A stretch of DNA of 64,000 bases from Marininema halotolerans (GCF_900116235.1 NZ_FPAA01000009.1:1-64000); one strand, 5' to 3'. Shown: positions 8,404 to 19,954, counted from the stretch's first letter. Notes: generated by a model not told the origin, from the sequence alone. Translations and numbers: made by a program.

Positions 8404-8841
8404 TTAACCGCGGAATTCCCAGTTAGCAGGTTGTTGTGCCTGATGAGGATGTTCCGTACCGGCGTATACCTTCAGCTTTTTCAACTGAGCACGACCCAGT
8501 TTGTTCTTAGGTAGCATCCCGCGAACAGCTAGTTCGATCATCAGTTGAGGTTTTTTCTCACGAAGGTCGCCAGCTGAGATGGATTTGAGTCCACCTGGGT
8601 AACCTGTGTGACGGTGATAAATTTTATCTGCTGGTTTTTTACCAGTTAGATGAACTTGAGACGCGTTGATAACGATAACAAAGTCACCGGTATCCACGTG
8701 GGGTGTAAATTGGGGCTTGTGTTTCCCGCGTAGCAATGTAGCTACTTCGGTAGCAACACGCCCTAGCGGTTTATCCGCGGCATCGACCACATACCATTTC
8801 CGATCGATTTCGTTCGGTTTGGCCATAAAAGTGGTTCGCAT
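8404..8841 (-). CDS. rplM: 50S ribosomal protein L13
   Basis: 145 residues, the usual Bacillales length, starting [21 protein letters not shown]. The segments HVDTGDFV and [13 protein letters not shown] are typical. L13 is an early 50S assembly protein that binds 23S rRNA. The 117-nt untranslated leader upstream probably carries the L13 autoregulatory structure. Confidence 0.98.
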   Translation of the reverse strand: MRTTFMAKPNEIDRKWYVVDAADKPLGRVATEVATLLRGKHKPQFTPHVDTGDFVIVINASQVHLTGKKPADKIYHRHTGYPGGLKSISAGDLREKKPQLMIELAVRGMLPKNKLGRAQLKKLKVYAGTEHPHQAQQPANWEFRG

Positions 8842-8958
8842 CGTGTTCCCTCCTCATGAAAAGACCATTGGATAGATAGTTAGGTATAATCCAAAAGTGG
8901 TCAGGATTTTGCTTAGTGCGCCGAACTTGGTTCCACCGGGGCAAGTGGAAAATTACCA
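8842..8958 (-). ncRNA. candidate L13 ribosomal leader RNA
   Basis: Between the promoter and the rplM start codon is a 117-nt leader that includes a GGTGGAACCAAGTTCGGCGC segment and inverted pairs such as GTGG...CCAC. Firmicutes commonly carry an L13 leader here, by which the ribosomal protein represses its own operon. I infer the class from position; I could not fold or search it. Confidence 0.5.
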
Positions 8959-8964
8959 ACGATC

Positions 8965-8993
8965 ATACTACACCAAATGGCATTCGGTGTCAA
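8965..8993 (-). promoter_or_regulatory. sigma-A promoter of rplM-rpsI
   Basis: A perfect -35 TTGACA (8993-8988) is 17 bp from TAGTAT (8970-8965). The -35 overlaps the last codons of truA, so this ribosomal operon has its own promoter inside the end of the gene before it. Confidence 0.8.
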
Positions 8994-9751
8994 GGATGGA
9001 GAGATTTTTCCCAAGGTTGATAGGAGACTTCCATTAGAGTAAGCCCTTCAGGAGGAAGCGTTTTACCAATCCTTCCTCGATCCCGAGATGCAATAATTTC
9101 CGGTACTTGCTCGGGCAAAAGGCTTCCCTTCCCCACCTGAACAAGTAATCCCGCGATAATTCGTACCATATTGTAGAGAAATCCATTGCCTGCGGTGGTG
9201 ATAGAAATCCCCGCTGTCATGCTTTCGACGTCACACTGATACAGTGTTCGTACCCGATTTTTGATCGCAGACTTCGCTGAGGAAAGTGCCGTAAAATCAT
9301 GCGTTCCCAACAAGTGTTGAGCAGCTTCTCTCATGACAAGTTGATTCAATTCCCCTTTGATTCTCGTCCGATATCGACCGGTAAAGACATCGGGGATTGC
9401 GTGTGTATCAATCTCATAACGATATCGTTTCCAACAGGCATCATACCGCGCATGAAAACCATCGGATACTTCTTCTGCATGAATGACAGCCAGGTCTCTT
9501 GGCAACATATGATTGAACACCCAGACCCATTTTTCAGTAGGAATTCGAGTGTTCGTTGTTAAATGGACCACTTGACCCCTTGCATGGACACCCGCATCGG
9601 TTCGACCTGCACCATAAACGATAATGGTTTCTCCAGTCACCTTTTTCAAAGCTTTCTCCAGCTCGCCTTGAATGGTGCGCTGGTTTTGTTGACTCTGGAA
9701 GCCTGCGAAATCAGCGCCGTCATAGGCGATGGTCAACTTCAGTCTCCGCAT
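8990..9751 (-). CDS. truA: tRNA pseudouridine(38-40) synthase TruA
   Basis: 253 residues. The catalytic Asp52 lies in GRTDAGVHARGQ, and the N-terminus LKLTIAYDGADFAGFQ is typical. TruA converts uridines 38-40 of the anticodon arm to pseudouridine. It is the last gene of the ecfA1-ecfA2-ecfT-truA operon, 16 bp after ecfT; GAAGGAGG precedes the ATG. The end of the gene carries the -35 box for rplM. Confidence 0.96.
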   Translation of the reverse strand: MRRLKLTIAYDGADFAGFQSQQNQRTIQGELEKALKKVTGETIIVYGAGRTDAGVHARGQVVHLTTNTRIPTEKWVWVFNHMLPRDLAVIHAEEVSDGFHARYDACWKRYRYEIDTHAIPDVFTGRYRTRIKGELNQLVMREAAQHLLGTHDFTALSSAKSAIKNRVRTLYQCDVESMTAGISITTAGNGFLYNMVRIIAGLLVQVGKGSLLPEQVPEIIASRDRGRIGKTLPPEGLTLMEVSYQPWEKSLHP

Positions 9752-9767
9752 GACATCATCGCCTCCT

Positions 9768-10574
9768 TCACTGGCTTCGAAGCCCGATAAGACCGATCAC
9801 GAGCAAGAATAAAAGAATAAAAGCGATGCTATCATTCCCTGTGAAGGTGAGTTTTCGAAGTCGTGTCCGACCTTGGCCGCCTCGATAACCTCGGGCCTCC
9901 ATTGCTAACGCGAGTTCCTCTGCCCGTCGAAATGCTGAGACAAAGAGGGGAATTAGCACAGGGATAAAACTTTTTAACCGTTTAAAAATACTGCCGCTTT
10001 CAAAATCGGCTCCACGTGCCTGTTGCGCCTTCATGATCTTATTGGTCTCTTCCCATAAAGTAGGAATGAACCGCAGGGAGATCGACATCATTAATGCCAG
10101 TTCATGGGCAGGCACACCGACTCGACGCAAGGGGGTTAATAACCTCTCCATTCCATCAGTAAGATCGATAGAAGAGGTCGTCAGGGTTAATAGCATCCCG
10201 GTCACCACGAGTAACATAAAGCGAAGAGAGATCCATCCTGCTTGCATAACCCCTTTTTCCTCAATGGTGATCGGACCCATGGAAAATAGCACTTCGCCGC
10301 CCTTGGTAAAGAAAAGATGAAGACAAGCCGTAAAGGCGATGAGAATAAATACCGGCTTTAACCCCCGTAGGATCATCAAAATCGGCACTCCGGAAAGAAA
10401 GACCCCTACACTCGTCGTCACGATTAATAGACCATAGGTGATGCCGTTATTGGCAAGAAAAACAATCAGCATATACACAAAGATAACGACGATCTTGGTT
10501 CGAGGGTCTAAGCGATGGAGAATGGAGTCGCCTGGAACGTATTGCCCCAGCACCGGGGCAGAGAGAGGACTCAT
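9768..10574 (-). CDS. ecfT: energy-coupling factor transporter transmembrane protein EcfT
   Basis: 268 residues. Several hydrophobic segments and the cytoplasmic coupling helices with the Ala-Arg-Gly signatures, AQQARGAD and AMEARGYRGG, which dock into the two ATPases. The N-terminus YVPGDSILHRLDPRTK is classic for EcfT. With EcfA1/A2 it forms the shared module that powers vitamin- and metal-binding S components encoded elsewhere. The ATG at 10574 overlaps the ecfA2 stop (ATGA) and has GGGGAGG upstream; an upstream in-frame extension lies inside ecfA2. Confidence 0.95.
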   Translation of the reverse strand: MSPLSAPVLGQYVPGDSILHRLDPRTKIVVIFVYMLIVFLANNGITYGLLIVTTSVGVFLSGVPILMILRGLKPVFILIAFTACLHLFFTKGGEVLFSMGPITIEEKGVMQAGWISLRFMLLVVTGMLLTLTTSSIDLTDGMERLLTPLRRVGVPAHELALMMSISLRFIPTLWEETNKIMKAQQARGADFESGSIFKRLKSFIPVLIPLFVSAFRRAEELALAMEARGYRGGQGRTRLRKLTFTGNDSIAFILLFLLVIGLIGLRSQ

Positions 10575-11434
10575 GGTGATTTCCTCCCCTGCCAGCGATC
10601 CGAAAGATATTCTGCCAACGCTTCCACTGTCAAAAGATCCTCTGGAACGGAGGGACCCATACGCTCGCGCAGAGAGTGACACAATGCCGCCGCAGGAGGT
10701 GGCTCCAGGCCCCACTGTTCTAGCGCTTCTCGCTGGGAGAACACTTCTCCAGGCGTCCCGGACAATACTCGCCGACCCTTATGCATCACATGGATCTTGT
10801 CAGCATAACGGGCCGCCTCTGCCATGCTATGAGAAACCAAGAGAACAGTCATCCCACGTTCATGATGAAGCGCATTTATCTGTTCTAGAAGCTCTCGTTG
10901 TCCTCTGGGATCCAGTCCTGCCGTCGGCTCATCCAGAATTAAGACACGCGGCTCCATCGCAAGCACGCCGGCAATGGCTACCCGACGCATCTGTCCCCCA
11001 GAAAGCTGAAAGGGAGAACGATCCGCCAATGTCTCTGGAAGCCCTGCCCACTCCATACTTTGACGCACACGTGTTGTGAGTGCCTCACCATCTATCCCCT
11101 GGTTACTCGGCCCATAGGCAATATCCTTCGCAACCGTTTCTTCAAACAACTGATGTTCTGGATACTGGAAGGCAACACCCACATGGCGACGCAATGGTGC
11201 CAGTTTTTTTGTGGTTCCATCCACTACCGTGTCAAAAACACGCACACTTCCCGTCGTAGGCCGCAAAAGGCCCGCAATATGTTGAATCAGTGTGGATTTA
11301 CCTGAACCGGTTGCACCGAGTATCGCAACAAAGGATCCCGTTTCCACCTTAAGATCGACATCGCTTAATGCTTTTTTTTCAAAAGGGGTGCCTGCCATAT
11401 ATACATGACTTAACCCTTGGACAACAATCCCCAT
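10571..11434 (-). CDS. ecfA2: energy-coupling factor transporter ATPase EcfA2
   Basis: 287 residues. Walker A GATGSGKST (40-48), the Q-loop FQYPEHQLFEETV (about 89-101), signature LSGGQMRR (144-151) and Walker B LILDEP (165-170) are intact. The YPEHQLFEE Q-loop is typical of EcfA2. It overlaps ecfA1 by 25 bp and ecfT by 4 bp, indicating tight translational coupling within the module. Confidence 0.95.
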   Translation of the reverse strand: MGIVVQGLSHVYMAGTPFEKKALSDVDLKVETGSFVAILGATGSGKSTLIQHIAGLLRPTTGSVRVFDTVVDGTTKKLAPLRRHVGVAFQYPEHQLFEETVAKDIAYGPSNQGIDGEALTTRVRQSMEWAGLPETLADRSPFQLSGGQMRRVAIAGVLAMEPRVLILDEPTAGLDPRGQRELLEQINALHHERGMTVLLVSHSMAEAARYADKIHVMHKGRRVLSGTPGEVFSQREALEQWGLEPPPAAALCHSLRERMGPSVPEDLLTVEALAEYLSDRWQGRKSP

Positions 11435-12261
11435 AATTCCTCCACCAGCTCCTCCGAGTTGGCACTGTCTCGAGAAAGGGCCATCCCTTGCCTTCGCAAC
11501 CGTTCTCTAAGATCAATAAACATCGGTACTTCAAGGAATAACTCTTCAAGTTCCTCCGGATGGGAAAAGATATGGAGTGGTTTTCCTTCACGCACCACTT
11601 GCCCTTTATCCATCACCAATAGGCGTTCGGCTTGTAGCGCTTCATCGGCGGAGTGGGTAATATGAATTACCGTTGTTCCTTCCTGATGAAGGGATTGCAT
11701 CGCTGCAAGCACTTCCTTACGCCCTAGAGGGTCCAACATTGAAGTTGCTTCATCAAAGATGATCACAGAAGGACGCATCGCTAAGACTCCCGCAATTGCC
11801 AACCGTTGCTTTTGTCCACCAGAAAGGTGATGAGGAGCTGCCTTTTCTAAGCTAGTCAATCCAACACGAGCCATGGCATCCTGAATACGTTTTACCATCT
11901 CGTCCCGTGGGACACCTCGATTCTCCAACCCAAAGGCGATATCATCGATGACGGTTGTGGCAACGATTTGGTTATCAGGATTCTGAAAAACCATCCCTAC
12001 CCGGCGCCGGATTTCCCACACGGCTTCAGTATCATGGGGATCTAAACCATCGACGGTTAACACCCCTTCTGTGGGAAGAAGTAACCCATTAAAAAGGCGA
12101 GCCATTGTCGATTTCCCTGAGCCATTTGGCCCCATTACGGCAAGGTATTCTCCTCGATGAATGGTTACATCTAGATTGGAAAGTACCCACTCTCCTGCGC
12201 CGGACTCTGCTACGGACGGATATCGGAAACCCACTCCTTGAAGATGGATCACCCTTATCAC
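11410..12261 (-). CDS. ecfA1: energy-coupling factor transporter ATPase EcfA1
   Basis: About 283 residues. Walker A GPNGSGKST, the Q-loop FQNPDNQIVATTV, signature LSGGQKQR and Walker B IIFDEATSMLDP are visible; the PDNQIV Q-loop separates EcfA1 from EcfA2. The start is uncertain: ATG at 12273 has no ribosome binding site, while GTG at 12261 has GGAAAG five bases upstream, so I chose the latter. The gene begins about 30 bp after the rplQ terminator, so expression may come from read-through or from a promoter I could not identify. Confidence 0.93.
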   Translation of the reverse strand: MIRVIHLQGVGFRYPSVAESGAGEWVLSNLDVTIHRGEYLAVMGPNGSGKSTMARLFNGLLLPTEGVLTVDGLDPHDTEAVWEIRRRVGMVFQNPDNQIVATTVIDDIAFGLENRGVPRDEMVKRIQDAMARVGLTSLEKAAPHHLSGGQKQRLAIAGVLAMRPSVIIFDEATSMLDPLGRKEVLAAMQSLHQEGTTVIHITHSADEALQAERLLVMDKGQVVREGKPLHIFSHPEELEELFLEVPMFIDLRERLRRQGMALSRDSANSEELVEELWGLLSKG

Positions 12262-12289
12262 CGCTCTTTCCATAGAAATCCGGATAAAA

Positions 12290-12340
12290 AGAAAAAAGGG
12301 TAGATTCCAGGACCGGATCGATCCTGCCCTCTCCCTTTGA
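12290..12340 (-). terminator. terminator after rplQ
   Basis: On the minus strand, AAAGGG-AGA-...-CAGGA pairs with TCCTG-...-TCT-CCCTTT, an interrupted long stem, followed by a T run. It closes the alpha operon and separates it from the ecf genes. Confidence 0.75.
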
Positions 12341-12357
12341 TCACACAAAAGCGGTAA

Positions 12358-12744
12358 TTACACCAGTTCCAGAAAGACCATTTCCGTCGCATCTCCGCGG
12401 CGAGGTCCGATCTTGATGATGCGGGTGTAGCCACCGTTTCGTTCTTCATAACGGGGGCCAACTTCATCAAACAGCTTCTTGACGGCGTCCACCTGTGAAT
12501 GGGTAACTTCTTCACCGTCTTTTTCCGTACGAGAACGCTGTTGACGAACGTAGGCGGCCGCCTGACGACGTGCATGAAGATCATTACGTTTCGCCAGGGT
12601 GATCATTTTATCAGCGATGGAACGAACTTCCTTTGCTCTGGTAGCAGTCGTTTCGATCCGTTCGTGGATGATCAGGTCGGTCACCAGGTCCCGAAGCAAA
12701 GCTTTTCGCGCACCGGAATTACGACCCAGTTTGGAATGTGCCAT
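12358..12744 (-). CDS. rplQ: 50S ribosomal protein L17
   Basis: 128 residues, starting [20 protein letters not shown], and ending in the [12 protein letters not shown] strand. The insert of charged residues around 70-85 ([17 protein letters not shown]) makes it a few residues longer than the B. subtilis form (120). L17 lies at the polypeptide exit tunnel. It is the last gene of the alpha operon, 32 bp after rpoA. Confidence 0.97.
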   Translation of the reverse strand: MAHSKLGRNSGARKALLRDLVTDLIIHERIETTATRAKEVRSIADKMITLAKRNDLHARRQAAAYVRQQRSRTEKDGEEVTHSQVDAVKKLFDEVGPRYEERNGGYTRIIKIGPRRGDATEMVFLELV

Positions 12745-12776
12745 GTGTTTCCCCTCCCTCGTCTCAGAATGGGTGT

Positions 12777-13721
12777 TTAGTCGTCGTTGCGCAGGGAGAG
12801 TCCTAGCTCAGACAATTTTTCCTGCACTTCTTCGAGCGACTTACGTCCCAAGTTGCGTACTTTCATCATGTCCTCTTCTGACTTTTGGGTCAGCTCTTGG
12901 ACAGTATTGATGCCAGCGCGCTTTAGGCAGTTATAGGAACGAACGGAGAGATCCAACTCTTCAATGGTCATTTCCATGACCTTCTCTTTCTTGTCCTCTT
13001 CCTTTTCGACCATAATCTCAGCATCTTGGGCTTCTTCGGTCAAACCGACAAAAAGCATCAAGTGCTCAGTCAAGATCTTCGCACCTAAACTCACCGACTC
13101 GTCTGGTCGTAAGCTTCCATCCGTCCATACTTCCAATGTCAGCTTATCGTAGTTCGTCACTTGACCAACACGAGTATTTTCTACTTTGTAGTTGACGCGC
13201 TCAATCGGTGTATAGATGGAGTCAATCGGAATTACTCCGATGGACTGCTCTTCCGTTTTATTGCCGTCAGCAGGTACATAACCCCGGCCACGATTTGCTG
13301 TCAGACGAATGTGCAAACGACCATCTGCAGCTAACGTCGCGATATGAAGATCGGTATTAAGGATCTCCACATCCGAATCAGCACGGATGTCACCAGCTTT
13401 AACTTCCCCGCCGCCTTCCACATCAATCTCGAGCACTTTCTCCTCATCCGAGTGGACTTTCAAAGAAAGTTGTTTCAGGTTGAGAATGATCTCAGTTACA
13501 TCCTCAACCACTCCAGGGATCGTGGAAAACTCATGTAACACCCCATCAATTTGAATGGATGTTACTGCCGCACCTGGAAGGGACGACAGTAGGATGCGAC
13601 GCAAGGAATTACCTAAAGTGGTACCATAACCGCGTTCCAAGGGTTCCACGACAAACTTTCCGTATCGACTGTCGTCGCTGATCTCTACGGTTTCAATCTT
13701 TGGTTTCTCGATCTCAATCAT
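12777..13721 (-). CDS. rpoA: RNA polymerase alpha subunit
   Basis: 314 residues. The N-terminal assembly domain has [20 protein letters not shown], which mediates alpha dimerisation. The C-terminal domain has the two helix-hairpin-helix elements around [16 protein letters not shown] and [16 protein letters not shown], which contact UP elements and regulators. The linker is acidic and Lys-rich ([12 protein letters not shown]). It has its own promoter (13884-13857) in the 192-bp spacer after rpsK. Confidence 0.98.
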   Translation of the reverse strand: MIEIEKPKIETVEISDDSRYGKFVVEPLERGYGTTLGNSLRRILLSSLPGAAVTSIQIDGVLHEFSTIPGVVEDVTEIILNLKQLSLKVHSDEEKVLEIDVEGGGEVKAGDIRADSDVEILNTDLHIATLAADGRLHIRLTANRGRGYVPADGNKTEEQSIGVIPIDSIYTPIERVNYKVENTRVGQVTNYDKLTLEVWTDGSLRPDESVSLGAKILTEHLMLFVGLTEEAQDAEIMVEKEEDKKEKVMEMTIEELDLSVRSYNCLKRAGINTVQELTQKSEEDMMKVRNLGRKSLEEVQEKLSELGLSLRNDD

Positions 13722-13856
13722 ACGGTCGAACCCCTCCTTCTAAACGTCGCATTCCGGGTGGATCGGTCTTTTTGCGCATCTCTTAGTGGTGTCATCGACG
13801 ACTCGTCCCGGCAAACGACCGCTGGGCATACGTATAGCCATGATTTGTCCACTACC

Positions 13857-13884
13857 AGTATACACAAGCCATTGGTAATGTAAA
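13857..13884 (-). promoter_or_regulatory. sigma-A promoter before rpoA
   Basis: TTTACA (13884-13879), a 16-bp spacer and TATACT (13862-13857). Transcription would start around 13850, leaving a leader of about 130 nt before rpoA. It allows rpoA-rplQ to be expressed apart from the long ribosomal operon. Confidence 0.7.
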
Positions 13885-13913
13885 CCAATCAATTTCCCGG
13901 AAATCAAATTCCT

Positions 13914-14315
13914 TTACACTCGGCGACGCTTCGGCGGGCGGCACCCGTTATGAGGAATCGGAGTGACATCTTTGATCAGGTTTACTTCCAGACCAGCAGC
14001 CTGGAGTGCACGGATAGCCGCTTCCCGACCAGCTCCGGGGCCTTTCACCGTCACTTCGACCGTTTTCAAACCGTGTTCCATACCCTGCTTGGCAGCGGCT
14101 TCTGCAGCCATTTGAGCAGCAAAAGGTGTGCTCTTACGAGACCCTTTGAAGCCCATTGCACCCGAGCTGGACCAGGCGATAACATTTCCCCGTCTGTCAG
14201 TGATCGTCACGATCGAGTTGTTAAAGGTTGAACGAATGTGCACAATCCCTGACTCAATATTCTTACGGGCTTTCTTTTTAACGCGCTGGTTGGAAGTACG
14301 TTTTTTTACAGCCAT
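13914..14315 (-). CDS. rpsK: 30S ribosomal protein S11
   Basis: 133 residues, with [15 protein letters not shown] and the C-terminal [15 protein letters not shown], which is invariant in bacteria. S11 forms part of the platform near the mRNA exit channel. It follows rpsM by 19 bp; a 192-bp spacer with a promoter separates it from rpoA. No rpsD (S4) is present here, as usual in Bacillales. Confidence 0.98.
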   Translation of the reverse strand: MAVKKRTSNQRVKKKARKNIESGIVHIRSTFNNSIVTITDRRGNVIAWSSSGAMGFKGSRKSTPFAAQMAAEAAAKQGMEHGLKTVEVTVKGPGAGREAAIRALQAAGLEVNLIKDVTPIPHNGCRPPKRRRV

Positions 14316-14334
14316 GGTTTTCCCTCCTTATCCG

Positions 14335-14703
14335 TTACTTCTTCTTGTTCGCCATCGTGCGACGTGGACCTTTACGTGTACGAGCATTGTTTTTGCTGTT
14401 TTGTCCACGTACCGGTAGGCCGCGGCGATGCCGCAATCCACGGTAAGATCCGATTTCAATCAAACGTTTAATGTTAAGAGCTATATCCCGACGTAGATCC
14501 CCTTCAACGATCAAACTCTTATCGATCGCGGTACGAAGTTTACCCACTTCGTCTTCGGTCAGATCGCGAACACGTGTATTCACATCGATACCCGTTTCAG
14601 CGAGGATCCGATTCGATTGTGAGCGACCAATGCCATAGATATACGTCAGTGCGATTTCCACGCGCTTCTCGCGGGGAAGGTCAACACTAGCAATACGTGC
14701 CAA
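14335..14703 (-). CDS. rpsM: 30S ribosomal protein S13
   Basis: 122 residues: [20 protein letters not shown] at the start, the helix-two-turns-helix segment, and the basic tail [15 protein letters not shown] that contacts A- and P-site tRNA. The segment [13 protein letters not shown] is diagnostic. It follows rpmJ by 18 bp. Confidence 0.98.
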   Translation of the reverse strand: MARIASVDLPREKRVEIALTYIYGIGRSQSNRILAETGIDVNTRVRDLTEDEVGKLRTAIDKSLIVEGDLRRDIALNIKRLIEIGSYRGLRHRRGLPVRGQNSKNNARTRKGPRRTMANKKK

Positions 14704-14721
14704 AATGACCCACCTCCTATC

Positions 14722-14904
<183 letters not shown>

Positions 14905-14975
14905 CTCGGTGTCATATCTTGCTGGCTACACGGCCCGCAGCGACATCCGAGCATGGGGCTAAAGGTACCTTCTCG

Positions 14976-15194
14976 TTATTTATAACGATAGGTAATCCGG
15001 CCCTTAGTCAGGTCATAGGGGGAGAGCTGGACTGTCACTTTGTCCCCAGGCAAGATCCGAATAAAGTGCATACGGATTTTGCCAGACACATGGGCCAAAA
15101 CCTTGTGACCGTTCTCCAACTCTACCCGGAACATTGCATTGGGTAGAGGCTCGATGACCTTACCTTCCACCTCGATTACATCTTCCTTGGCCAT
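14976..15194 (-). CDS. infA: translation initiation factor IF-1
   Basis: 72 residues, a single S1-type OB fold starting [20 protein letters not shown] and containing [21 protein letters not shown]-1 binds the ribosomal A site during initiation. It is four bp after the KOW-domain gene, in the spc operon order map-KOW-infA-rpmJ-rpsM. Confidence 0.97.
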   Translation of the reverse strand: MAKEDVIEVEGKVIEPLPNAMFRVELENGHKVLAHVSGKIRMHFIRILPGDKVTVQLSPYDLTKGRITYRYK

Positions 15195-15198
15195 TGAC

Positions 15199-15510
15199 TC
15201 ACTCTCCTTTTCCTTCTCCGATATGAAGAAGATATTGGTTCAAGGCGTAGCGCAACTTCGCGTTAGTAACCCTGCCGTCAGCATGAATCGATGCCGCAAC
15301 ATCACGGTCAATATGATTGGTGGGTTGGATATGCTTCAGGTTCTTTTTCTTCGCCTGACCAAACTTTCGTTTGTCACCATCCACCAACCAAACAAAGTGG
15401 GGTTTTTCAAACCCGATTACCACCGCATATCTCCCTGCCTCACGACCCCGGATTACCCTGACGATCTGTCCTGGCAAGGGCCGATATTCGGCCTCCGTCA
15501 CATCCATCAC
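15199..15510 (-). CDS. KOW domain RNA-binding protein (L14e/RplGB-like)
   Basis: About 103 residues. An N-terminal KOW segment ([23 protein letters not shown]) is followed by a basic linker ([15 protein letters not shown]). Firmicutes often encode this protein between map and infA, where it is annotated as a KOW domain or ribosomal L14e-like protein (B. subtilis YbzG). Its role is not established; an RNA or ribosome link is inferred from the domain and context. The start is either GTG 15510 or the adjacent ATG at 15507. Confidence 0.8.
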   Translation of the reverse strand: MMDVTEAEYRPLPGQIVRVIRGREAGRYAVVIGFEKPHFVWLVDGDKRKFGQAKKKNLKHIQPTNHIDRDVAASIHADGRVTNAKLRYALNQYLLHIGEGKGE

Positions 15511-15518
15511 CCTTCACC

Positions 15519-16918
<1,400 letters not shown>

Positions 16919-17063
16919 TCATCCCTCCCGCTGCAGGGCGATTACCCACGATAACACTCGTAAGTGCATCTTCGACAATCCCGATGTCGGAGGCTTTCGT
17001 CCTGCCTTCGCAGCTGGTAAGCTCCGATTTATGCATGATCCCCGGAAGGGATCCGGGGTAGCA

Positions 17064-18359
17064 TTATTTGTTGTTGATAAACCCTTTATAGTGACGCTTA
17101 ATCAGCTGGCTCTCAATGGTTTTCATCGTCTCCAATGCCACACCGATAACGATGAGGATCGACGTCCCACCAATACGAACCGAGTCAGGCAAGCCCGCCA
17201 AGGTACTAAAGAACACCGGTAGAACAGCGATTGCCGCCAAAAAGAGTGCTCCGGCAAGGGTAATTCGGTTCATGATCCGAGTCAGGTACACGGTGGTGTT
17301 TTTACCAGGGCGAATCCCTGGAATGTAGCCGCCGTTTTTCTTCATCTGATCAGCCAACTGAACCGGGTTAATCTGCACAAACGTGTAGAAATACGTAAAC
17401 CCGATAATCAGAAACACATACAAGACCGTACCCAGCGGTGCTCCAAGAGTGAAGTTTGCCGAGATCCAATCCGCAAAGGCATTACCCTTCCAGAACTGAG
17501 CGATGGTGTACGGAAAAAGCAACAAGGACATCGCAAAGATGACAGGAATTACCCCAGCGGCATTCACTTTCATCGGAATGTGGGTGGACTGTCCACCATA
17601 CATTTTCCGACCTACCACGCGCTTTGCATACTGCACGGGAATTTTACGAATACCCTGTTGGATAAAGATCACACCGGCAATCAAGGCGACTACGACAACC
17701 AAAATTAGAACGGCTTCCACGATCCCTAGAAAAACCTGATCTTCCTTCTTCTCAAATAAGGTCGTGTAGATCTGCCCCATACTCGAAGGAATCCCAGCGA
17801 TGATCCCGCCGAAAATGATGATGGAAATCCCATTACCAATTCCCTTTTCCGTGATTTGCTCCCCCAACCACATCAGGAATGCTGTCCCCGTGGTTAGTGT
17901 GAGGGCAATCAACGCATAGGTAGAAACGTCCGTTGACTTGAGAAGCTGAAATTGGTTCCCAAAACCGATCGTCAATCCAATGGACTGAATTAACCCTAAG
18001 ACAATGGTTCCATAACGCGTTACTTGCCCTAATTTACGACGGCCGACTTCCCCTTCCTTCGCCCATCTTGCAAAGGCAGGAATCACATCCATCGTTAACA
18101 GCTGCACGATAATCGACGCTGTAATATACGGCATGATCCCCATTGCAAAGATCGAGAAGTTAGCGAGCGCGCCCCCTGAGAAGGTGTTGATCAATCCAAA
18201 TGCACCGGATTGCTCAGACATCTGTTGCAACGCAGTACTGTCTGTGCCCGGTACTGGAATAAAAGCACCGATCCGAAAAACAATCAACATTGCAAGTGTG
18301 AAGAGTATCCGACGACGGAGATCCTCCACCCTCCAAATATTACTTACGGTTTGAAGCAT
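17064..18359 (-). CDS. secY: preprotein translocase subunit SecY
   Basis: 431 residues with ten transmembrane segments. The N-terminus LRRRILFTLAMLIVFRIGAFIPVPG and the plug region are typical. The Arg-rich cytoplasmic loop LADQMKKNGGYIPGIRPGKNT binds SecA and ribosomes. It overlaps the rplO stop by one base (TGATG). It works with SecE, also encoded in this window. A 148-bp spacer separates it from adk and includes a GC-rich hairpin (about 17040-17059) without a T run. Confidence 0.97.
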   Translation of the reverse strand: MLQTVSNIWRVEDLRRRILFTLAMLIVFRIGAFIPVPGTDSTALQQMSEQSGAFGLINTFSGGALANFSIFAMGIMPYITASIIVQLLTMDVIPAFARWAKEGEVGRRKLGQVTRYGTIVLGLIQSIGLTIGFGNQFQLLKSTDVSTYALIALTLTTGTAFLMWLGEQITEKGIGNGISIIIFGGIIAGIPSSMGQIYTTLFEKKEDQVFLGIVEAVLILVVVVALIAGVIFIQQGIRKIPVQYAKRVVGRKMYGGQSTHIPMKVNAAGVIPVIFAMSLLLFPYTIAQFWKGNAFADWISANFTLGAPLGTVLYVFLIIGFTYFYTFVQINPVQLADQMKKNGGYIPGIRPGKNTTVYLTRIMNRITLAGALFLAAIAVLPVFFSTLAGLPDSVRIGGTSILIVIGVALETMKTIESQLIKRHYKGFINNK

Positions 18360-18799
18360 CAGAGCACCTCCGACGTACCTCCGGCTTTTGCAATCTGTTC
18401 AAGAGCCGCTTGCGAGAACTTGTGCGCTTTAACAGTCAGCTTCACTTTCAGTTCTCCGCTTGCGAGCACTTTCAAACCGTCCTTCATGTTCTTTACAACC
18501 CCTTGTTCCTTAAGAAGCTCAGGAGTTACTTCTGTACCTTCCTCGAAACGGTTTAAGTCATCAAGGTTGATCACTGCGTACTCCTTACGGTTCACATTGG
18601 TGAAACCGCGCTTCGGCAACCGGCGGTATAGGGGATTCTGACCACCTTCAAAGCCAGGGCGTACACCACCACCGGAACGAGCTTTTTGTCCTTTGTGCCC
18701 TTTACCGGAAGTTTTACCTTGGCCAGCGGAGATCCCACGACCCAAACGCTTACGATTTTTACGAGCACCAGTAGCAGGTTTTAGCTCATGGAGATTCAT
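18359..18799 (-). CDS. rplO: 50S ribosomal protein L15
   Basis: 146 residues: the Gly/Lys/Arg-rich extended N-terminus ([20 protein letters not shown]) threads into 23S rRNA, and a globular C-terminal part follows. AGAGGAGG precedes the ATG. The stop overlaps the secY start. Confidence 0.98.
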   Translation of the reverse strand: MNLHELKPATGARKNRKRLGRGISAGQGKTSGKGHKGQKARSGGGVRPGFEGGQNPLYRRLPKRGFTNVNRKEYAVINLDDLNRFEEGTEVTPELLKEQGVVKNMKDGLKVLASGELKVKLTVKAHKFSQAALEQIAKAGGTSEVL

Positions 18800-18841
18800 T
18801 TCCTTGCACCTCCTCTATCGATCTCTCTTCGCAAAGAAGAA

Positions 18842-19030
18842 TTATTGTTGAACTTCTTTTACTTCGAGCAAGTGAGAGACTTTCTTGATCATCCCGCGGA
18901 TAGCGGGGCTGTCATTCTGGATCACAGTCTGTTCCCGTTTCGTCAGCCCGAGAGTACGAACGGTTACCCGCTGGGTTTCCGGACGGCCGATCAGGCTGCG
19001 TTTGAGGGTGATAGCCAGTTTGTTTGCCAC
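18842..19030 (-). CDS. rpmD: 50S ribosomal protein L30
   Basis: 62 residues from the GTG at 19030 ([17 protein letters not shown]). The GTG is eight bases after AGGAGG; a TTG two codons earlier sits only two bases from it and is less likely. The motif [19 protein letters not shown] is diagnostic. It is 13 bp after rpsE. Confidence 0.96.
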   Translation of the reverse strand: MANKLAITLKRSLIGRPETQRVTVRTLGLTKREQTVIQNDSPAIRGMIKKVSHLLEVKEVQQ

Positions 19031-19043
19031 GGTCAATCCCTCC

Positions 19044-19541
19044 TTATCCCAGCAGTTCCTCGACGGATTTTCCGCGCATTTTGGCTACATCTTCTGGCCG
19101 CTTCATGCTTTGGATACCTTGTAGGGTAGCACGAACCATGTTAATTGGGTTGTTCGAACCCAACGACTTGGTCAAGATGTCACCTACACCAGCAACCGTC
19201 AGAACGTCGCGGACAGCACCGCCAGCGATAACCCCAGTACCTTTGGAAGCGGGTTTCAACAATACGCGGCCAGCGCCAAAGCGTCCGATCGTATCATGAG
19301 GAATCGTTGTTCCTTGAAGAGGAACAGTGATCATGCTGCGTTTTGCTTCTTCTACGCCTTTACGAATCGCTTCGGGTACTTCAGTTGCTTTTCCGTAACC
19401 TACGCCCACTTTACCTTTCCCATCGCCAACTACGACTAGAGCGGTAAAGCTGAAGCGACGGCCGCCTTTAACAACTTTCGATACGCGGTTAATTGAGACG
19501 ACCTTTTCAACCAAGTCATCCTTGGCCTGATCGTTGCGCAT
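19044..19541 (-). CDS. rpsE: 30S ribosomal protein S5
   Basis: 165 residues from the ATG at 19541, which has AAAGGAGG nine bases upstream. It contains the N-terminal double-stranded RNA-binding fold ([21 protein letters not shown]...) and the loop [11 protein letters not shown], where spectinomycin-resistance changes map; the sequence there looks wild type. S5 helps ensure decoding accuracy. Confidence 0.97.
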   Translation of the reverse strand: MRNDQAKDDLVEKVVSINRVSKVVKGGRRFSFTALVVVGDGKGKVGVGYGKATEVPEAIRKGVEEAKRSMITVPLQGTTIPHDTIGRFGAGRVLLKPASKGTGVIAGGAVRDVLTVAGVGDILTKSLGSNNPINMVRATLQGIQSMKRPEDVAKMRGKSVEELLG

Positions 19542-19558
19542 GCTTCTACCTCCTTTGC

Positions 19559-19927
19559 TCAAAACTTGAGACCTCCTTCACGGGCACCTTCAGCCACTGC
19601 TTTAATCCGGCCATGGTAGATGTAGCCCCCACGGTCAAAAACCACAGTGTCGACCCCTTTTTCGATAGCACGCTTCGCGAGAAGTTCGCCCACTTTCCGG
19701 GCAGCTTCTACGTTGCCACCGTAAATTCCGCTCTCCTTCAACTCAGCATCCTGGGTAGAGGCTGCTGCTAAAGTAACGCCTTTGGTATCATCAATCACTT
19801 GCAGATAGATATTACGAGCTGAACGAAATACGTTCAAGCGTGGACGTACGCTCGTGCCCGTCACTTTCTTACGTACCCGCAGATGACGACGTTTCCGGCT
19901 TTTGCTCCGATCGAGCTTGCGAATCAT
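19559..19927 (-). CDS. rplR: 50S ribosomal protein L18
   Basis: 122 residues with a very basic N-terminus ([20 protein letters not shown]) and the conserved [19 protein letters not shown] segment. L18 binds 5S rRNA with L5. It is 27 bp after rplF. Confidence 0.98.
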   Translation of the reverse strand: MIRKLDRSKSRKRRHLRVRKKVTGTSVRPRLNVFRSARNIYLQVIDDTKGVTLAAASTQDAELKESGIYGGNVEAARKVGELLAKRAIEKGVDTVVFDRGGYIYHGRIKAVAEGAREGGLKF

Positions 19928-19954
19928 GCCGCATTCACTCCTTTCCTATCCATC

